A stretch of 64,000 nucleotides of DNA from Saccharopolyspora erythraea (GTDB lineage: Bacteria; Actinomycetota; Actinomycetes; Mycobacteriales; Pseudonocardiaceae), in contig NZ_CP054839.1 in NCBI RefSeq assembly GCF_018141105.1, forward strand, positions 992,001 through 1,056,000, written 5' to 3'. Shown here piece after piece: positions 1-9,907 of the stretch. Position numbers and translations under genes: made by a program. The stretch's first letter is position 1, and each line of letters begins with the position of its first letter. Below the pieces are notes generated by a model, which saw nothing but the letters and a program-made list of their open reading frames with translations, had not been told where the DNA came from and ran no database searches.

Positions 1-1
1 G

Positions 2-568
2 TACGAGCAGGCCGAGCGGGCGAAGGAGTCGCTGGGTGAGCTCGGCGCCGACATCCCGCTGCCGGAGCTGCCGCCGATCGGCTACCTGTACTTCTCCTAC
101 ATCGTGTCGCTGCTGGCGGCGGTCGCGCTGCTCGTCGGCGGTGTGCTGATCCTCAAGCGCAACAAGATCGCCCCGCTGCTCGTCGTGGGCGCCGCGGGTG
201 TCTGGGGTGTGCTGTCGCTCCTCAACATCTTCGTCGTGGGTTCGTACGCGATCTTCGGTGCGATCGTCGGCATCATCTTCGCGATCGCGCTGGGCGTCCT
301 GGCGATGCTGCCGGGTACCCGTGAGTACGTGGCCGGCGCTGGTGCCGCGCCCGCCGTCGCGGGTGGCTACGGCCAGCAGGCCGGCTTCGGTCAGCAGGCC
401 GGCTTCGGTCAGCCGCAGCAGCAGTACGGCCAGCAGGGTGCCTACGGCCAGCCGCAGCAGCAGTACGGCCAGCCGCAGCAGTTCGGCCAGCCCGGACAGC
501 AGCAGCCGTACGGTCAGCCCGGCCAGCCGGGTGGCTACCAGCAGCCGGGTCAGCCGCCGCAGTGGTGA
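2..568 (+). CDS. DUF5336 membrane protein (34 kDa antigenic protein family), 5' end missing
   Basis: The reading frame is open to the window edge, so the N-terminus lies outside. The visible part has an acidic/polar segment followed by three closely spaced hydrophobic segments, roughly bases 75-150, 165-235 and 245-310, then a C-terminal tail of about 80 residues built almost only of G, Q, P and Y in short repeats of the FGQQ/YGQPQQ kind. This layout (four-helix DUF5336 domain plus Gly/Gln/Pro-rich tail) is that of the mycobacterial 34 kDa antigenic protein family, whose function is unknown. It should sit in the cell membrane with a disordered tail. A strong hairpin follows the stop. Confidence 0.75.
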   Translation, partial: YEQAERAKESLGELGADIPLPELPPIGYLYFSYIVSLLAAVALLVGGVLILKRNKIAPLLVVGAAGVWGVLSLLNIFVVGSYAIFGAIVGIIFAIALGVLAMLPGTREYVAGAGAAPAVAGGYGQQAGFGQQAGFGQPQQQYGQQGAYGQPQQQYGQPQQFGQPGQQQPYGQPGQPGGYQQPGQPPQW

Positions 569-594
569 CGTCCGGCTGAACGAGTCGCAGGCGG

Positions 595-619
595 CCCCCG
601 ACCTCGCCGAGGTCGGGGG
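595..619 (+). terminator. Hairpin terminator after DUF5336 gene
   Basis: A perfect 11-base inverted repeat (CCCCCGACCTC / GAGGTCGGGGG) with a 3-base loop lies 27 bases after the stop. There is no clear T-tract, as is common in high-GC actinobacteria. Confidence 0.65.
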
Positions 620-711
620 TCGCTTCGCGTTCACCGGGAGTGCGCCGATCGCTGCCGCTCAGCGAAAGCAACCGTGCGCAGGGCGCCGGGCGCGGGACCG
701 CGTCAGGCCCG

Positions 712-717
712 TACGCT
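712..717 (+). promoter_or_regulatory. -10 box TACGCT of metB, leaderless
   Basis: TACGCT fits the actinobacterial TANNNT consensus and ends 7 bases before the ATG at 725. No Shine-Dalgarno is visible, so transcription probably starts at or next to the start codon. Confidence 0.5.
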
Positions 718-724
718 GCTGCGT

Positions 725-1864
725 ATGACCGACGGCTTCGCCACCCGCGCGATCCACGCGGGCCAGGATGCAGACCCGACGACCGGCTCGGTGATCGTGC
801 CGATCCACGCGACCTCGACCTACGCCCAGGACGGCGTGGGCGGGATGCGCTCGGGCTACGAGTACTCGCGCACCGGCAACCCGACCCGGACGGCGCTGGA
901 GGAGTGTCTGGCCGCGCTGGAAGGCGGCAGGCACGCCAGGGCGTTCGCCTCGGGCATGGCCGCCACCGACGCGGTGCTGCGCGCGACGCTGCGTCCCGGC
1001 GACCACCTGATCATCCCCGACGACGCCTACGGCGGCACGTTCCGGCTGATCGACAAGGTGCTGTCGGGCTGGGGTGTGGAGTACACGCCGGTCCCGGTGT
1101 CCGATGTGGATGCCGCGCGGGCGGCGATCCGGGCCAACACCAAGCTGATCTGGATCGAGACCCCCACCAACCCGCTGCTCAACATCGGCGACATCGCCGC
1201 GCTGGCGCAGCTCGCGCACGACACCGGCACGAAGCTGGTCGTGGACAACACGTTCGCCTCGCCGTACCTGCAGCAGCCGCTGGAACTCGGCGCGGCCGTC
1301 GTCGTGCACTCGACGACCAAGTACCTGGGCGGGCACTCCGACGTGGTCGGCGGCGCCGTGGTGACCTCCGACGACGAGCTCGCCCAGCAGGTCGCGTTCC
1401 TGCAGAACAGCGCGGGCGCGGTGCCGGGGCCGTTCGACGCGTGGCTGACGCTGCGCGGCCTGAAGACGCTCGCGGTGCGCATGGACCGCCACAGCGCCAA
1501 CGCCGAGCGGGTCGTGGCCGCGCTGCAGAACCACCCCAAGGTTGCCAAGGTGCTCTACCCGGGTCTGGAGGAGCACCCCGGCCACGACGTGGCGGTGAAG
1601 CAGATGCGCAGCTTCGGCGGGATGGTGTCGTTCATCCACGCCGACGGCGAGCAGGCCGCGCTCGACGTCTGCGCCCGCACCAGGCTGTTCACCCTGGCCG
1701 AGTCGCTGGGCGGGGTGGAGTCGCTGATCGAGCACCCCGGCCGGATGACCCACGCCAGCACGGCGGGCTCGATGCTGCAGGTGCCCTCGGACCTCGTCCG
1801 GCTGTCGGTCGGCATCGAGGACGCCGGTGACCTCGTCGAGGACCTGCTCAGCGCGCTGGGCTGA
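725..1864 (+). CDS. metB: Cystathionine gamma-synthase/lyase-type PLP enzyme
   Basis: A 379-residue Cys/Met-metabolism PLP enzyme. The family joins O-acyl-homoserine and cysteine to make cystathionine, or runs related gamma-elimination. Visible motifs include the N-terminal TRAIHAG, the YSRTGNPTR segment that contacts the cofactor phosphate, the VDNTFASPY segment carrying the cofactor aspartate, and the HSTTKYLGGHSD segment carrying the PLP lysine. Length matches mycobacterial MetB. The ATG at 725 is chosen because it matches the family N-terminus and has a TANNNT box 7 bases upstream; a GTG 51 bases earlier would add a basic extension without support. It is monocistronic and ends in a hairpin convergent with the next gene. 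Synthase and lyase cannot be separated by eye. Confidence 0.9.
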   Translation: MTDGFATRAIHAGQDADPTTGSVIVPIHATSTYAQDGVGGMRSGYEYSRTGNPTRTALEECLAALEGGRHARAFASGMAATDAVLRATLRPGDHLIIPDDAYGGTFRLIDKVLSGWGVEYTPVPVSDVDAARAAIRANTKLIWIETPTNPLLNIGDIAALAQLAHDTGTKLVVDNTFASPYLQQPLELGAAVVVHSTTKYLGGHSDVVGGAVVTSDDELAQQVAFLQNSAGAVPGPFDAWLTLRGLKTLAVRMDRHSANAERVVAALQNHPKVAKVLYPGLEEHPGHDVAVKQMRSFGGMVSFIHADGEQAALDVCARTRLFTLAESLGGVESLIEHPGRMTHASTAGSMLQVPSDLVRLSVGIEDAGDLVEDLLSALG

Positions 1865-1872
1865 CGCCGCGA

Positions 1873-1898
1873 GCCCCGGTCCGCGAACGGGCCGGGGC
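1873..1898. terminator. Hairpin between convergent metB and small exported protein gene
   Basis: GCCCCGG and CCGGGGC pair, with two further inner G-C pairs, between the two convergent stop codons. It could serve both strands. Confidence 0.55.
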
Positions 1899-1905
1899 GC
1901 CCGGT

Positions 1906-2160
1906 TCAGGGGGACAGCGCGGGCTGCGTGCCGCCGAGCGAGCCCGGGTCCTGCGCCGGGAGCTGCGGGCTGACGGGCAGGTCGTCGGGCTGCACGCAGC
2001 CGCCGACGAGTTCGAGCACGCCGTCGCGAGGCCGGTAGCTGCCGGGATCGTCGCAGCCCGACTGCACGACGGCGAAGATGGCGAGGCCGGAGAGCGCGGT
2101 GGCCGCGGCAAGACCGGAGAGCAGCGGCAGCGTGCCCGTCGTAGCGGTCAGCCGTGCCAT
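1906..2160 (-). CDS. Small secreted or membrane-anchored hypothetical protein
   Basis: An 84-residue protein. Residues about 9-33 form a single hydrophobic segment (signal peptide or N-terminal anchor), followed by a polar, Pro-rich tail with two cysteines (in SGCDD and GGCVQ). A strong GGGAGGAA Shine-Dalgarno lies a few bases before the ATG at 2160, which supports expression and fixes the start. No known family is recognised. It is divergent from ilvA and convergent with metB, so it is a single-gene unit. The two cysteines could form a disulphide outside the cell; that is inference. Confidence 0.55.
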   Translation of the reverse strand: MARLTATTGTLPLLSGLAAATALSGLAIFAVVQSGCDDPGSYRPRDGVLELVGGCVQPDDLPVSPQLPAQDPGSLGGTQPALSP

Positions 2161-2438
2161 GCATTCCTCCCAGGACCAACGGTGCGCACGCGCTTCGCCC
2201 CCGCGCGAACGGCCCGGCCGCGCCGATCGGTGGCCGGCACCGGTTCTTCGAGAGTACCGAAGAGCCGCTGCCCCGACAGGCGGTTCGCGGGCCCGTGGAC
2301 CATGTTCCGCTGACGGCCTTCCGCGGCGTACAAGGGATTCCTGACAGACAACGGCTCCCCACCGATGGCCGATTTCCCGGCGCACCAGGGGCTCCGCGAT
2401 CCCAGGTCGGTTCGGGCCGCCGGTGGCAGCATTGGTGC

Positions 2439-3653
2439 ATGCGCCTGGTCAGCCTGGACCGCATCCGCGCCGCCGGTGAGCAGCTCGAGGGCATCGCGCG
2501 CCGGACACCGCTGGAGCACTCCCGGGTTCTCGGCGAAGCGTGCCGGGGCGAGGTCCACGTCAAGTGCGAGAACCTCCAGCGCACCGGGTCCTTCAAGCTC
2601 CGCGGCGGCTACGTCCGGCTCGCCGGCCTGGACGCCGGGCGCCGGGCCGCGGGAGTCGTCGCTGCCAGCGCGGGCAACCACGCCCAGGGCGTCGCGCTGG
2701 CCGCGTCACTGCTCGGCATCCGCTCGACGGTGTTCATGCCCGAGCGCGCACCGCTGCCCAAGGTCGCGGCGACCAAGGCGTACGGGGCCGAGGTGCGGTT
2801 GCAGGGGGGCGTGCTGGGGGAGTCGCTGGAGGCGGCGCGTGCGCACGCGGACGCGACCGGGGCCGAGTTCATCCACCCGTTCGACCATCCCGACATCATC
2901 GCCGGTCAGGGCACGGTCGGCGTCGAGATCCTGGAGCAGCTCCCGGACGTGCGGACGGTGCTGGTGCCCGCCGGCGGCGGCGGGCTGGTCAGCGGCATCG
3001 CCGCGGCCGTGAAGGCCGAGCACCCGCAGGTGCGGGTGCTCGCGGTCCAGGCGGAGCAGGCCGCCGCCTGGCCGCCGTCGCTCGCGGCGGGAAAGCCGGT
3101 TGCGCTGGTCGACACCCAGCGGACGATGGCCGACGGCATCGCGGTTCCCGCGCCCAGCGAGCTGACCTTCGCCCACGTCAGCGAGCTCGTCGACGACGTG
3201 CTCACGGTGGGGGAGGAGGCGCTCTCGCGCGCTCTGCTGCTGTGCCTGGAACGGGCGAAGCTGGTGGTCGAACCCGCAGGAGTCGCGGCGGTCGCCGGAC
3301 TGCTGGAGCACCCGGAGCAGGTCGGCTCGCCCACCGTGGTGGTCCTCTCCGGCGGCAACATCGACCCGCTGCTGATGTTGCAGCTGATCCAGCACGGCAT
3401 GACCTCGGCGGGCCGCTACCTGTCGCTGCGGGTGCGGCTACCGGACCGGCCGGGCTCGCTGGCCGGGCTCCTGGCCCGGCTCGGCGAGCTGTCGGCCAAC
3501 GTCATCGACATCGAGCATTCCCGGATCGCCGGGGCCCTCGCGCTGGGCGAGGTCGACGTCGAGATCAGCCTGGAGACCCGGGGTCCCGAGCACCGCGAAC
3601 GGGTCGTCTCGGAACTCGAGGCCGCGGGGTTCGTGGTGGTGGCCAGGAGGTGA
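2439..3653 (+). CDS. ilvA: Threonine ammonia-lyase with C-terminal ACT domain
   Basis: A 404-residue fold-type II PLP enzyme that deaminates threonine to 2-oxobutanoate, feeding isoleucine synthesis. Lys53 in TGSFKLRGG is the expected Schiff-base lysine, and the glycine-rich PAGGGGLVSG segment binds the PLP phosphate. Residues from about 325 onward form a single ACT domain (SLRVRLPDRPGSLAGLL), so this is the ~400-residue class rather than the ~510-residue biosynthetic form with two ACT-like domains. The ATG at 2439 begins at the conserved N-terminus (LDRIRAAGEQL); longer frames upstream are GC-rich read-through. It is divergent from the small protein gene at 1906-2160 and convergent with hppD. 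Confidence 0.88.
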   Translation: MRLVSLDRIRAAGEQLEGIARRTPLEHSRVLGEACRGEVHVKCENLQRTGSFKLRGGYVRLAGLDAGRRAAGVVAASAGNHAQGVALAASLLGIRSTVFMPERAPLPKVAATKAYGAEVRLQGGVLGESLEAARAHADATGAEFIHPFDHPDIIAGQGTVGVEILEQLPDVRTVLVPAGGGGLVSGIAAAVKAEHPQVRVLAVQAEQAAAWPPSLAAGKPVALVDTQRTMADGIAVPAPSELTFAHVSELVDDVLTVGEEALSRALLLCLERAKLVVEPAGVAAVAGLLEHPEQVGSPTVVVLSGGNIDPLLMLQLIQHGMTSAGRYLSLRVRLPDRPGSLAGLLARLGELSANVIDIEHSRIAGALALGEVDVEISLETRGPEHRERVVSELEAAGFVVVARR

Positions 3654-3707
3654 GGAGCGCCCCGGCGCGGTCGGGCCGCCCCTCACCGGTCAGCGGTGCG
3701 GCGACCG

Positions 3708-5009
<1,302 letters not shown>

Positions 5010-5069
5010 TGCTCAGCAGATCGCGGCGATTCCCCGATCCAACTGGTCAGACTGAGCAAGGGGCATGAC

Positions 5070-5573
5070 GTGACTCCCAACGACACCGGCGCGGACGAGG
5101 CTCTGGATGCTCTCGACGCGAAGCTGCTGCTGTTGCTGTCCGACGAGCCGAGGCTGGGCGTGCTGGAGTGCTCGCGGCGGCTGGGCGTGGCGCGCGGAAC
5201 CGTGCAGGCGCGCATGGACCGCATGCTGCGGCGCGGCGTCCTGCAGGGCTTCCCGCCCGACCTCGACCTGGCGGCCATGGGCTACGGGCTCACCGCGTTC
5301 GCGGTGCTGGAGATCGCCCAGGGTCAGCGGGCCGCGGTGGCCGCCCGGCTCGCGGCGATCGACGAGGTGTGCGAGGTGCACGCCACCACCGGGCAGGGTG
5401 ACCTGTTCGTGCGCATGGTCGCCAGGTCCAACGCCGACCTGCAACGGGTGATCGACAACGTGGTGGCGGTGCCGGAGGTGCGGCGGACGTCGACGTCGAT
5501 CGCGCTGTCCACACCGGTGCCGCCCCGGGTCCGGCCACTGCTGGAGCGCCTGGCGGCCTCCGGCGGAGAGTGA
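5070..5573 (+). CDS. Lrp/AsnC-family transcriptional regulator, probably of hppD
   Basis: A 167-residue regulator. An N-terminal helix-turn-helix spans about residues 10-60 (LDALDAKLLLLLSDEPRLG, then RRLGVARGTVQARMDRM). A C-terminal RAM/ACT-like effector domain covers about 70-150, with the typical VHATTGQGDLFVRMVARS segment. Start GTG at 5070 is preceded by a short AAGGGG tract; the frame is open far upstream but without support. It is divergent from hppD, and the pairing of an Lrp/AsnC gene with hppD is common in actinobacteria. An aromatic amino acid or tyrosine catabolite is the likely effector (inference). Confidence 0.85.
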   Translation: MTPNDTGADEALDALDAKLLLLLSDEPRLGVLECSRRLGVARGTVQARMDRMLRRGVLQGFPPDLDLAAMGYGLTAFAVLEIAQGQRAAVAARLAAIDEVCEVHATTGQGDLFVRMVARSNADLQRVIDNVVAVPEVRRTSTSIALSTPVPPRVRPLLERLAASGGE

Positions 5574-5660
5574 CCCGTCGTAGAGGCGGTCGCGTCACTG
5601 GCCGCTGAGCGTGCGCTAACCAGGCAGGACAACCGCCGCGCACGACTGCGCACGTAAAAC

Positions 5661-5696
5661 GGCGGGCGCCCCGGTCGTCGTGACCGGGGCGCCCGC
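5661..5696 (-). terminator. Terminator of greA
   Basis: Arms GCGGGCGCCCCGGTC and GACCGGGGCGCCCGC form a 15-base perfect stem. On the minus strand it is followed by CGTTTTA, a short U-tract. Confidence 0.75.
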
Positions 5697-5716
5697 GCGG
5701 GTCGAGCCTGGTGGTT

Positions 5717-6205
5717 TCAGCCGGTGAAGGGCTCCGCCTTCACCAGGGTCACCTTCATGGTGCCGCCGTTGGGAAGCTCGTACTCCCGGGTCTCGCCTTC
5801 CTTGGCGTCCAGCAGCGCCTGCCCGAGCGGGGAACTCGGGGAGTAGACCTCCAGGTCGCCGTGGGCGCCCTCCTCGCGGGTCGCGAGCAGGAACTTCTCG
5901 GTCTCGTCCTCGTCGTCGTAGCGGACGGTCAGCACCGAGCCGGGCTTGGCGACGCCTGCCTCGGTCGGCACGTCGCCAACCTTGGCGGTGCGCAGCAGCT
6001 CCTGGAGCTGGCGGATCCGGGACTCGAGGTGGCCCTGCTCCTCGCGGGCGGCGTGGTAACCGCCGTTCTCCTTGAGGTCGCCCTCTTCACGGGCCTCGTT
6101 GATCTTCGCGGCGATCACCGGGCGGTTACCGACCAGTTCGTCCAGCTCGGACTTGAGCCGGTCGAAAGCATCCTGGGTCAGCCAGGTCACCTGGGTCTCG
6201 CTCAC
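5717..6205 (-). CDS. greA: Transcription elongation factor GreA
   Basis: A 162-residue GreA. It enters the RNA polymerase secondary channel and stimulates cleavage of backtracked RNA. The N-terminal coiled-coil (about residues 5-75) carries the acidic-tip region ([21 protein letters not shown]), and the C-terminal FKBP-like domain ends in [19 protein letters not shown], both standard. GTG at 6205 is preferred over GTG at 6214 because GGAG lies 8 bases before it, whereas the upstream codon overlaps the Shine-Dalgarno. The N-terminus then aligns with mycobacterial GreA. It lies downstream of the DUF4307 gene on the same strand but is separated by a terminator hairpin. Confidence 0.93.
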   Translation of the reverse strand: MSETQVTWLTQDAFDRLKSELDELVGNRPVIAAKINEAREEGDLKENGGYHAAREEQGHLESRIRQLQELLRTAKVGDVPTEAGVAKPGSVLTVRYDDEDETEKFLLATREEGAHGDLEVYSPSSPLGQALLDAKEGETREYELPNGGTMKVTLVKAEPFTG

Positions 6206-6291
6206 GGTCACCACTCCTCGTCGACGGCGACTCCGCGCCTACCGCGGAGCCGACAACTCCCGCCCCCGTGTGTCGTAATGCTCAGGAACGG

Positions 6292-6317
6292 AAAAACACG
6301 GCCCGCGCGGGGCCGTG
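6292..6317 (-). terminator. Terminator after the DUF4307 gene
   Basis: On the minus strand CACGGCCC pairs with GGGCCGTG and is followed by TTTTT (A-tract 6292-6296 on the plus strand). A canonical Rho-independent terminator. Confidence 0.75.
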
Positions 6318-6393
6318 CCTAGTGCCGACGATAGCACGAAGCAGCACGCCGGTGGACGGGATTTTCCCAGCATCCGGCGTTGCAGCGGTGGCT

Positions 6394-6831
6394 TCACCCG
6401 GTTGGCCGTGTCCAGGTGGACAAATATTCAGGCACGTTGTAAGTGCAGCCGTACACCTCCCCGATGGTGGCTCGGGCGGAGGTACGGAGCACAGTCTCCT
6501 GCCGGATCGTGTCGTCCGCCGGTTGGATCATGACTTCCTTGCGGCCCACCTCGTCGCCGGACTCCGCGCGGGCGCGCACCACGCACGCGGCGGGGCGCCG
6601 GGGGTCGTCGCGACGGACCTCCAGGGTGATCCGCACGGAGCTGTCGTCGTCGATGGTGAAAGCGGTCTGCTTGCCCTCGATGGGGGTGCTGCCGAGGTTG
6701 GCGTAGCCGAGCACGGACAGCCCCAGGAGGACGACGACGGTGATCCCGGTCAGCAGCCAGCGCACTCCGGGGCGCGCCTGCCCGCGCGCACGCGAGCCGT
6801 AACGGCCCTCCGGTAACCGCTGGCTTGTCAT
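6394..6831 (-). CDS. DUF4307 single-pass membrane protein
   Basis: A 145-residue protein. A basic N-terminus (about 22 residues, rich in Arg) is followed by one transmembrane helix (about 25-45) and a C-terminal extracytoplasmic domain of about 95 residues containing two cysteines (PAACVVR and YGCTYN). This matches the actinobacterial DUF4307 family, whose function is unknown. It is divergent from mca, a conserved arrangement in mycothiol-making bacteria, so a link with mycothiol or redox biology has been suggested by context only. The start at 6831 gives a full-length family member; no clear Shine-Dalgarno is seen. Confidence 0.8.
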   Translation of the reverse strand: MTSQRLPEGRYGSRARGQARPGVRWLLTGITVVVLLGLSVLGYANLGSTPIEGKQTAFTIDDDSSVRITLEVRRDDPRRPAACVVRARAESGDEVGRKEVMIQPADDTIRQETVLRTSARATIGEVYGCTYNVPEYLSTWTRPTG

Positions 6832-7027
6832 CGACCCCGGTCAGCCTTTCGTGCCTGCGGCGGGCTCCGGGGGAGCCCTGTCGCCGATTTCGTCGGACCC
6901 GTTGGGAACAATGGGGCCCGACACCCACGTTGAGTATCCCCGGGGGTGTCCGCCCTGCCTCCGGCGGGGGCGGTTCGCGGATTTGATCTTGCGACATTGT
7001 TGCTGAAGCAGGAGGGACAGCCTGGCC

Positions 7028-7912
7028 ATGGCCGAAAAGCTGCGTCTGATGACGGTGCACGCGCATCCGGACGACGAGTCCAGCAAGGGGGCGGCGACGA
7101 CCGCGCGCTACGTCGCCGACGGCCACGAGGTGATGGTCGTCACCTGCACCGGTGGTGAGGCGGGCAGCATCCTCAACCCGGCCATGGACCGGCCGGAGGT
7201 GGTGGCGAACCTGCCGGAGGTCCGCAGGCAGGAGATGGCGAAGGCGGCCGAGATCCTCGGCGTCCAGCACCGGTGGCTGGGCTTCGTCGACTCCGGGCTG
7301 CCCGAGGGCGACCCGCTGCCGCCGCTGCCGGAGGGCTGCTTCGCGGTGGTGCCGCTGGAGACCTCCACCCGCGAGCTGGTCAAGGTCATCCGCGAGTTCC
7401 GCCCGCACGTGGTGATCACCTACGACGAGAACGGCGGCTACCCGCATCCCGACCACATCCGCTGCCACGAGGTCTCGATGGCAGCCTTCGACGCCGCCGG
7501 CGACCCCGAGCTTCACACCGACGCGGGCGACCCCTGGCAGCCGCTGAAGCTGTACTACTCGCACGGTTTCTCCCGCAAGCGCATGCAGCTCTTCCACGAC
7601 GCGCTGGTCGAGCGCGGCATCGAGTCGCCCTACGGGGAGTGGCTCGGCAAGTGGGACTCCTCGCGCCCGGACCCCGACGAGCGGGTGACGACGCGGGTCG
7701 AGTGCGGTGCATACTTCGAGGTGCGTGACGACGCGCTGCGCGCGCACGCGACCCAGATCGACCCGACCAGCCGGTGGTTCGCGGTTCCGGCCGACCTGCA
7801 GCGGGAGCTGTGGCCCACCGAGGACTACGAGCTGGTCAGGTCGCTGGTGGACACGACGTTGCCGGAGGACGACCTGTTCGCCGGTGTGGAAGAGAAGGTG
7901 TGTGCGGTATGA
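7028..7912 (+). CDS. mca: Mycothiol S-conjugate amidase
   Basis: A 294-residue zinc amidase of the LmbE/PIG-L family. It cleaves mycothiol conjugates of electrophiles and antibiotics, giving a mercapturic acid for export and GlcN-Ins for recycling. The N-terminal HAHPDDE motif supplies His13 and Asp16, and His143 in [10 protein letters not shown] is the third expected zinc ligand. GGAGGGA lies 10 bases before the ATG. The segment [15 protein letters not shown] and the overall length favour Mca over MshB. The stop overlaps the start of the next gene by four bases, so they are translationally coupled. It implies that the host makes mycothiol. Confidence 0.93.
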   Translation: MAEKLRLMTVHAHPDDESSKGAATTARYVADGHEVMVVTCTGGEAGSILNPAMDRPEVVANLPEVRRQEMAKAAEILGVQHRWLGFVDSGLPEGDPLPPLPEGCFAVVPLETSTRELVKVIREFRPHVVITYDENGGYPHPDHIRCHEVSMAAFDAAGDPELHTDAGDPWQPLKLYYSHGFSRKRMQLFHDALVERGIESPYGEWLGKWDSSRPDPDERVTTRVECGAYFEVRDDALRAHATQIDPTSRWFAVPADLQRELWPTEDYELVRSLVDTTLPEDDLFAGVEEKVCAV

Positions 7913-8265
7913 GTGCCCAGGAGGCCCTCGCCTTCGTCCTGGCACAGGCGCCTCCGCCGCCCGATCCCGGTGGCCAGGGCGAGGACTTCGGCAAGTCCTC
8001 CCCGCTCGGCCTGCTGCTGCTGGTGCTGTTCGCGATCGCGGTCGTGTTCCTGATCCGGTCGATGACCAAGCACCTGAAGAAGCTGCCGACGACCTTCGAC
8101 GAGGAGAAGGCCGCCGCGGCGGCGCCGGCCAGGGTGCGCGCCCGAGCACAGAAGGCGTCGGCGCAGGATTCGGCTGCGGAGCAGGAATCCGCGGCGGAGC
8201 CGGAATCCGGTGCGGAGCAGGCGGAGCCCGTCGCGAAGGACTCCGGCGAGGCCAAGGAGAAGTAG
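7909..8265 (+). CDS. Small membrane protein coupled to mca
   Basis: A 118-residue protein with start ATG at 7909 overlapping the mca stop (ATGA). It has a Pro-rich N-terminal segment, one transmembrane helix at about residues 33-53, a short basic patch ([11 protein letters not shown]), and a C-terminal tail of about 50 residues very rich in Ala, Glu and Gln. No catalytic motif is visible. The coupling with mca suggests a shared transcript; whether it tethers Mca or a conjugate exporter to the membrane is speculation. Similar small proteins follow mca in other actinobacteria, so it is probably real. Confidence 0.75.
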   Translation: MSAQEALAFVLAQAPPPPDPGGQGEDFGKSSPLGLLLLVLFAIAVVFLIRSMTKHLKKLPTTFDEEKAAAAAPARVRARAQKASAQDSAAEQESAAEPESGAEQAEPVAKDSGEAKEK

Positions 8266-8282
8266 CGGCGTCCGACCCCGAG

Positions 8283-8318
8283 CGGCCCGCTCGACCGACG
8301 AGGTCGGGCGGGCCGTTT
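8283..8318 (+). terminator. Terminator of the mca operon
   Basis: A 14-base stem (CGGCCCGCTCGACC with GGTCGGGCGGGCCG, one G-T wobble) and 5-base loop, followed by TTTCG, lies 17 bases after the stop. Confidence 0.75.
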
Positions 8319-8361
8319 CGCGTCCTCAGCGCTTGTCGGTGATCGCAAGCACCATGGGGGC

Positions 8362-9894
8362 ATGGTGCTTCTGAGCGATGTCGTGCGCACGTCCGCCGAG
8401 GTCTCCGCGACCCGCTCGCGCAAGGCGAAGGTCGCCGCGATCGCGGGGCTGCTCTCGCGGCTCGGTGAAGCCGAGGTCGGGCCCGGCACGGCGTTCCTCG
8501 CCGGTGAGCTGCCCGGCGGGCGCGCCGGGGTGGGCTGGGCGACGCTGTCGGCGCTCGACCCGGTGGCAGCTGGCGAGCCGTCGCTGACCGTCGCGGAGGT
8601 GGACGCCGCCATCGACGCCCTGCGCGGGATCGGCGGTGCCGGTTCCGGGCAGCGGCGCACCGAACTACTCGCTGACCTGTTGTCCCGGGCCACGGCGGCG
8701 GAGCAGGAGTTCCTGGTGCGGCTGCTCGGCGGTGAGCTGCGACAGGGCGCGCTGGAGGGCGTGATGCTGGAGGCGATCGCATCCGCGGCCGAGGTTCGCC
8801 CCGACGCGGTGCGCCGCGCGTTCATGCTCTCCGGCCGGCTGCCCGCGACCGCCGAGGCGGCGCTGCGCGGCGGCGAGGAGGAACTGGGCGGTTTCCGCCT
8901 GGAGGTGGGGCGCCCGCTGCGTCCGATGCTCGCCTCCCCGGCCGAGACGCTGGACGAGGCGATGGCCGAGCTGGGCGAGGTCAGCGTCGAGTACAAGATG
9001 GACGGTGCGCGCATCCAGGTGCACCGCGACGGCGACGACGTCCACGTCTACACCCGCACGCTGCGCGAGATCACCCGCCACGTCCCCGAGCTCGTCGAGC
9101 TGGTGCGGGGCCTGGACTGCCGGTCGATCGTGCTCGACGGCGAGACGCTGGCGCTCGACGACTCGGGGCGGCCGAGGCCCTTCCAGGAGACGATGGGCCG
9201 CTTCGGCGCGCAGAGCCCGCGGGATCTGCTGCTGCACCCGTACTTCTTCGACTGCCTGCACCTCGACGGACGAGACCTGCTCGACCTCCCGCTGCGCGAC
9301 CGGCTCACCGCGCTGGAGGGGGTAGCCGCCGACCACCGCATCCCGGCGGTGCTGACCGCCGACGCCGAGCACGCCTCGGGCATCTTCGACGACGCGCTGG
9401 AAGCCGGGCACGAGGGCGTCATGGTCAAGTCGCTGGAGTCGGCCTACGCGGCGGGGCGGCGCGGACGCACCTGGCGCAAGGTCAAGCCGTCGCACACCCT
9501 CGACCTGGTCGTGCTGGCCGCCGAGTGGGGCCACGGACGGCGCAGCGGCTACCTGTCCAACCTGCACCTCGGCGCGCGCGACCCCGACGGAGGGCCGCCG
9601 ATCATGGTCGGCAAGACCTTCAAGGGGCTCACCGACGAGCTGCTGGCCTGGCAGACCGAGGAGTTCCAGCGCAGGGAGACCCACCGCGACGACTGGACGG
9701 TGCACCTGGTGCCGGAGCTGGTGGTGGAGATCGAGCTGGACGGCGTGCAGACGAGCACCCGCTACCCGGGCGGTGTGGCGCTGCGGTTCGCGCGGGTGCT
9801 GCGCTACCGCCCCGACAAGGACGCCGCCTCCGCCGACACCATCGACGCGGTGCGGGACGTGCGCGGTCCGCAGCGTGCGGCGGAGGGCGGATGA
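8362..9894 (+). CDS. ligB: ATP-dependent DNA ligase (LigB type)
   Basis: A 510-residue ATP-dependent DNA ligase with three parts: an N-terminal DNA-binding domain (about 1-175), the adenylation domain with motif I EYKMDGARIQ (Lys212 becomes adenylated), and a C-terminal OB-fold domain (about 410-505) with the ELDGVQTSTRYPGGVALRFARVLRYR stretch holding the end motifs. Size and layout match mycobacterial LigB, a non-essential accessory ligase beside NAD-dependent LigA. The gene lacks the primase and nuclease domains of LigD. No Shine-Dalgarno is seen at the ATG at 8362. The next gene starts 13 bases after the stop, so the two are probably co-transcribed. Confidence 0.88.
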   Translation: MVLLSDVVRTSAEVSATRSRKAKVAAIAGLLSRLGEAEVGPGTAFLAGELPGGRAGVGWATLSALDPVAAGEPSLTVAEVDAAIDALRGIGGAGSGQRRTELLADLLSRATAAEQEFLVRLLGGELRQGALEGVMLEAIASAAEVRPDAVRRAFMLSGRLPATAEAALRGGEEELGGFRLEVGRPLRPMLASPAETLDEAMAELGEVSVEYKMDGARIQVHRDGDDVHVYTRTLREITRHVPELVELVRGLDCRSIVLDGETLALDDSGRPRPFQETMGRFGAQSPRDLLLHPYFFDCLHLDGRDLLDLPLRDRLTALEGVAADHRIPAVLTADAEHASGIFDDALEAGHEGVMVKSLESAYAAGRRGRTWRKVKPSHTLDLVVLAAEWGHGRRSGYLSNLHLGARDPDGGPPIMVGKTFKGLTDELLAWQTEEFQRRETHRDDWTVHLVPELVVEIELDGVQTSTRYPGGVALRFARVLRYRPDKDAASADTIDAVRDVRGPQRAAEGG

Positions 9895-9907
9895 GACCCT
9901 GGGAGCC

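Noticed and set aside
6428-8782. Minus-strand open frame of nearly 800 codons across mca and neighbours
   Set aside because: Pro/Arg/Ala-rich shadow spanning three well-supported genes and two intergenic regions.
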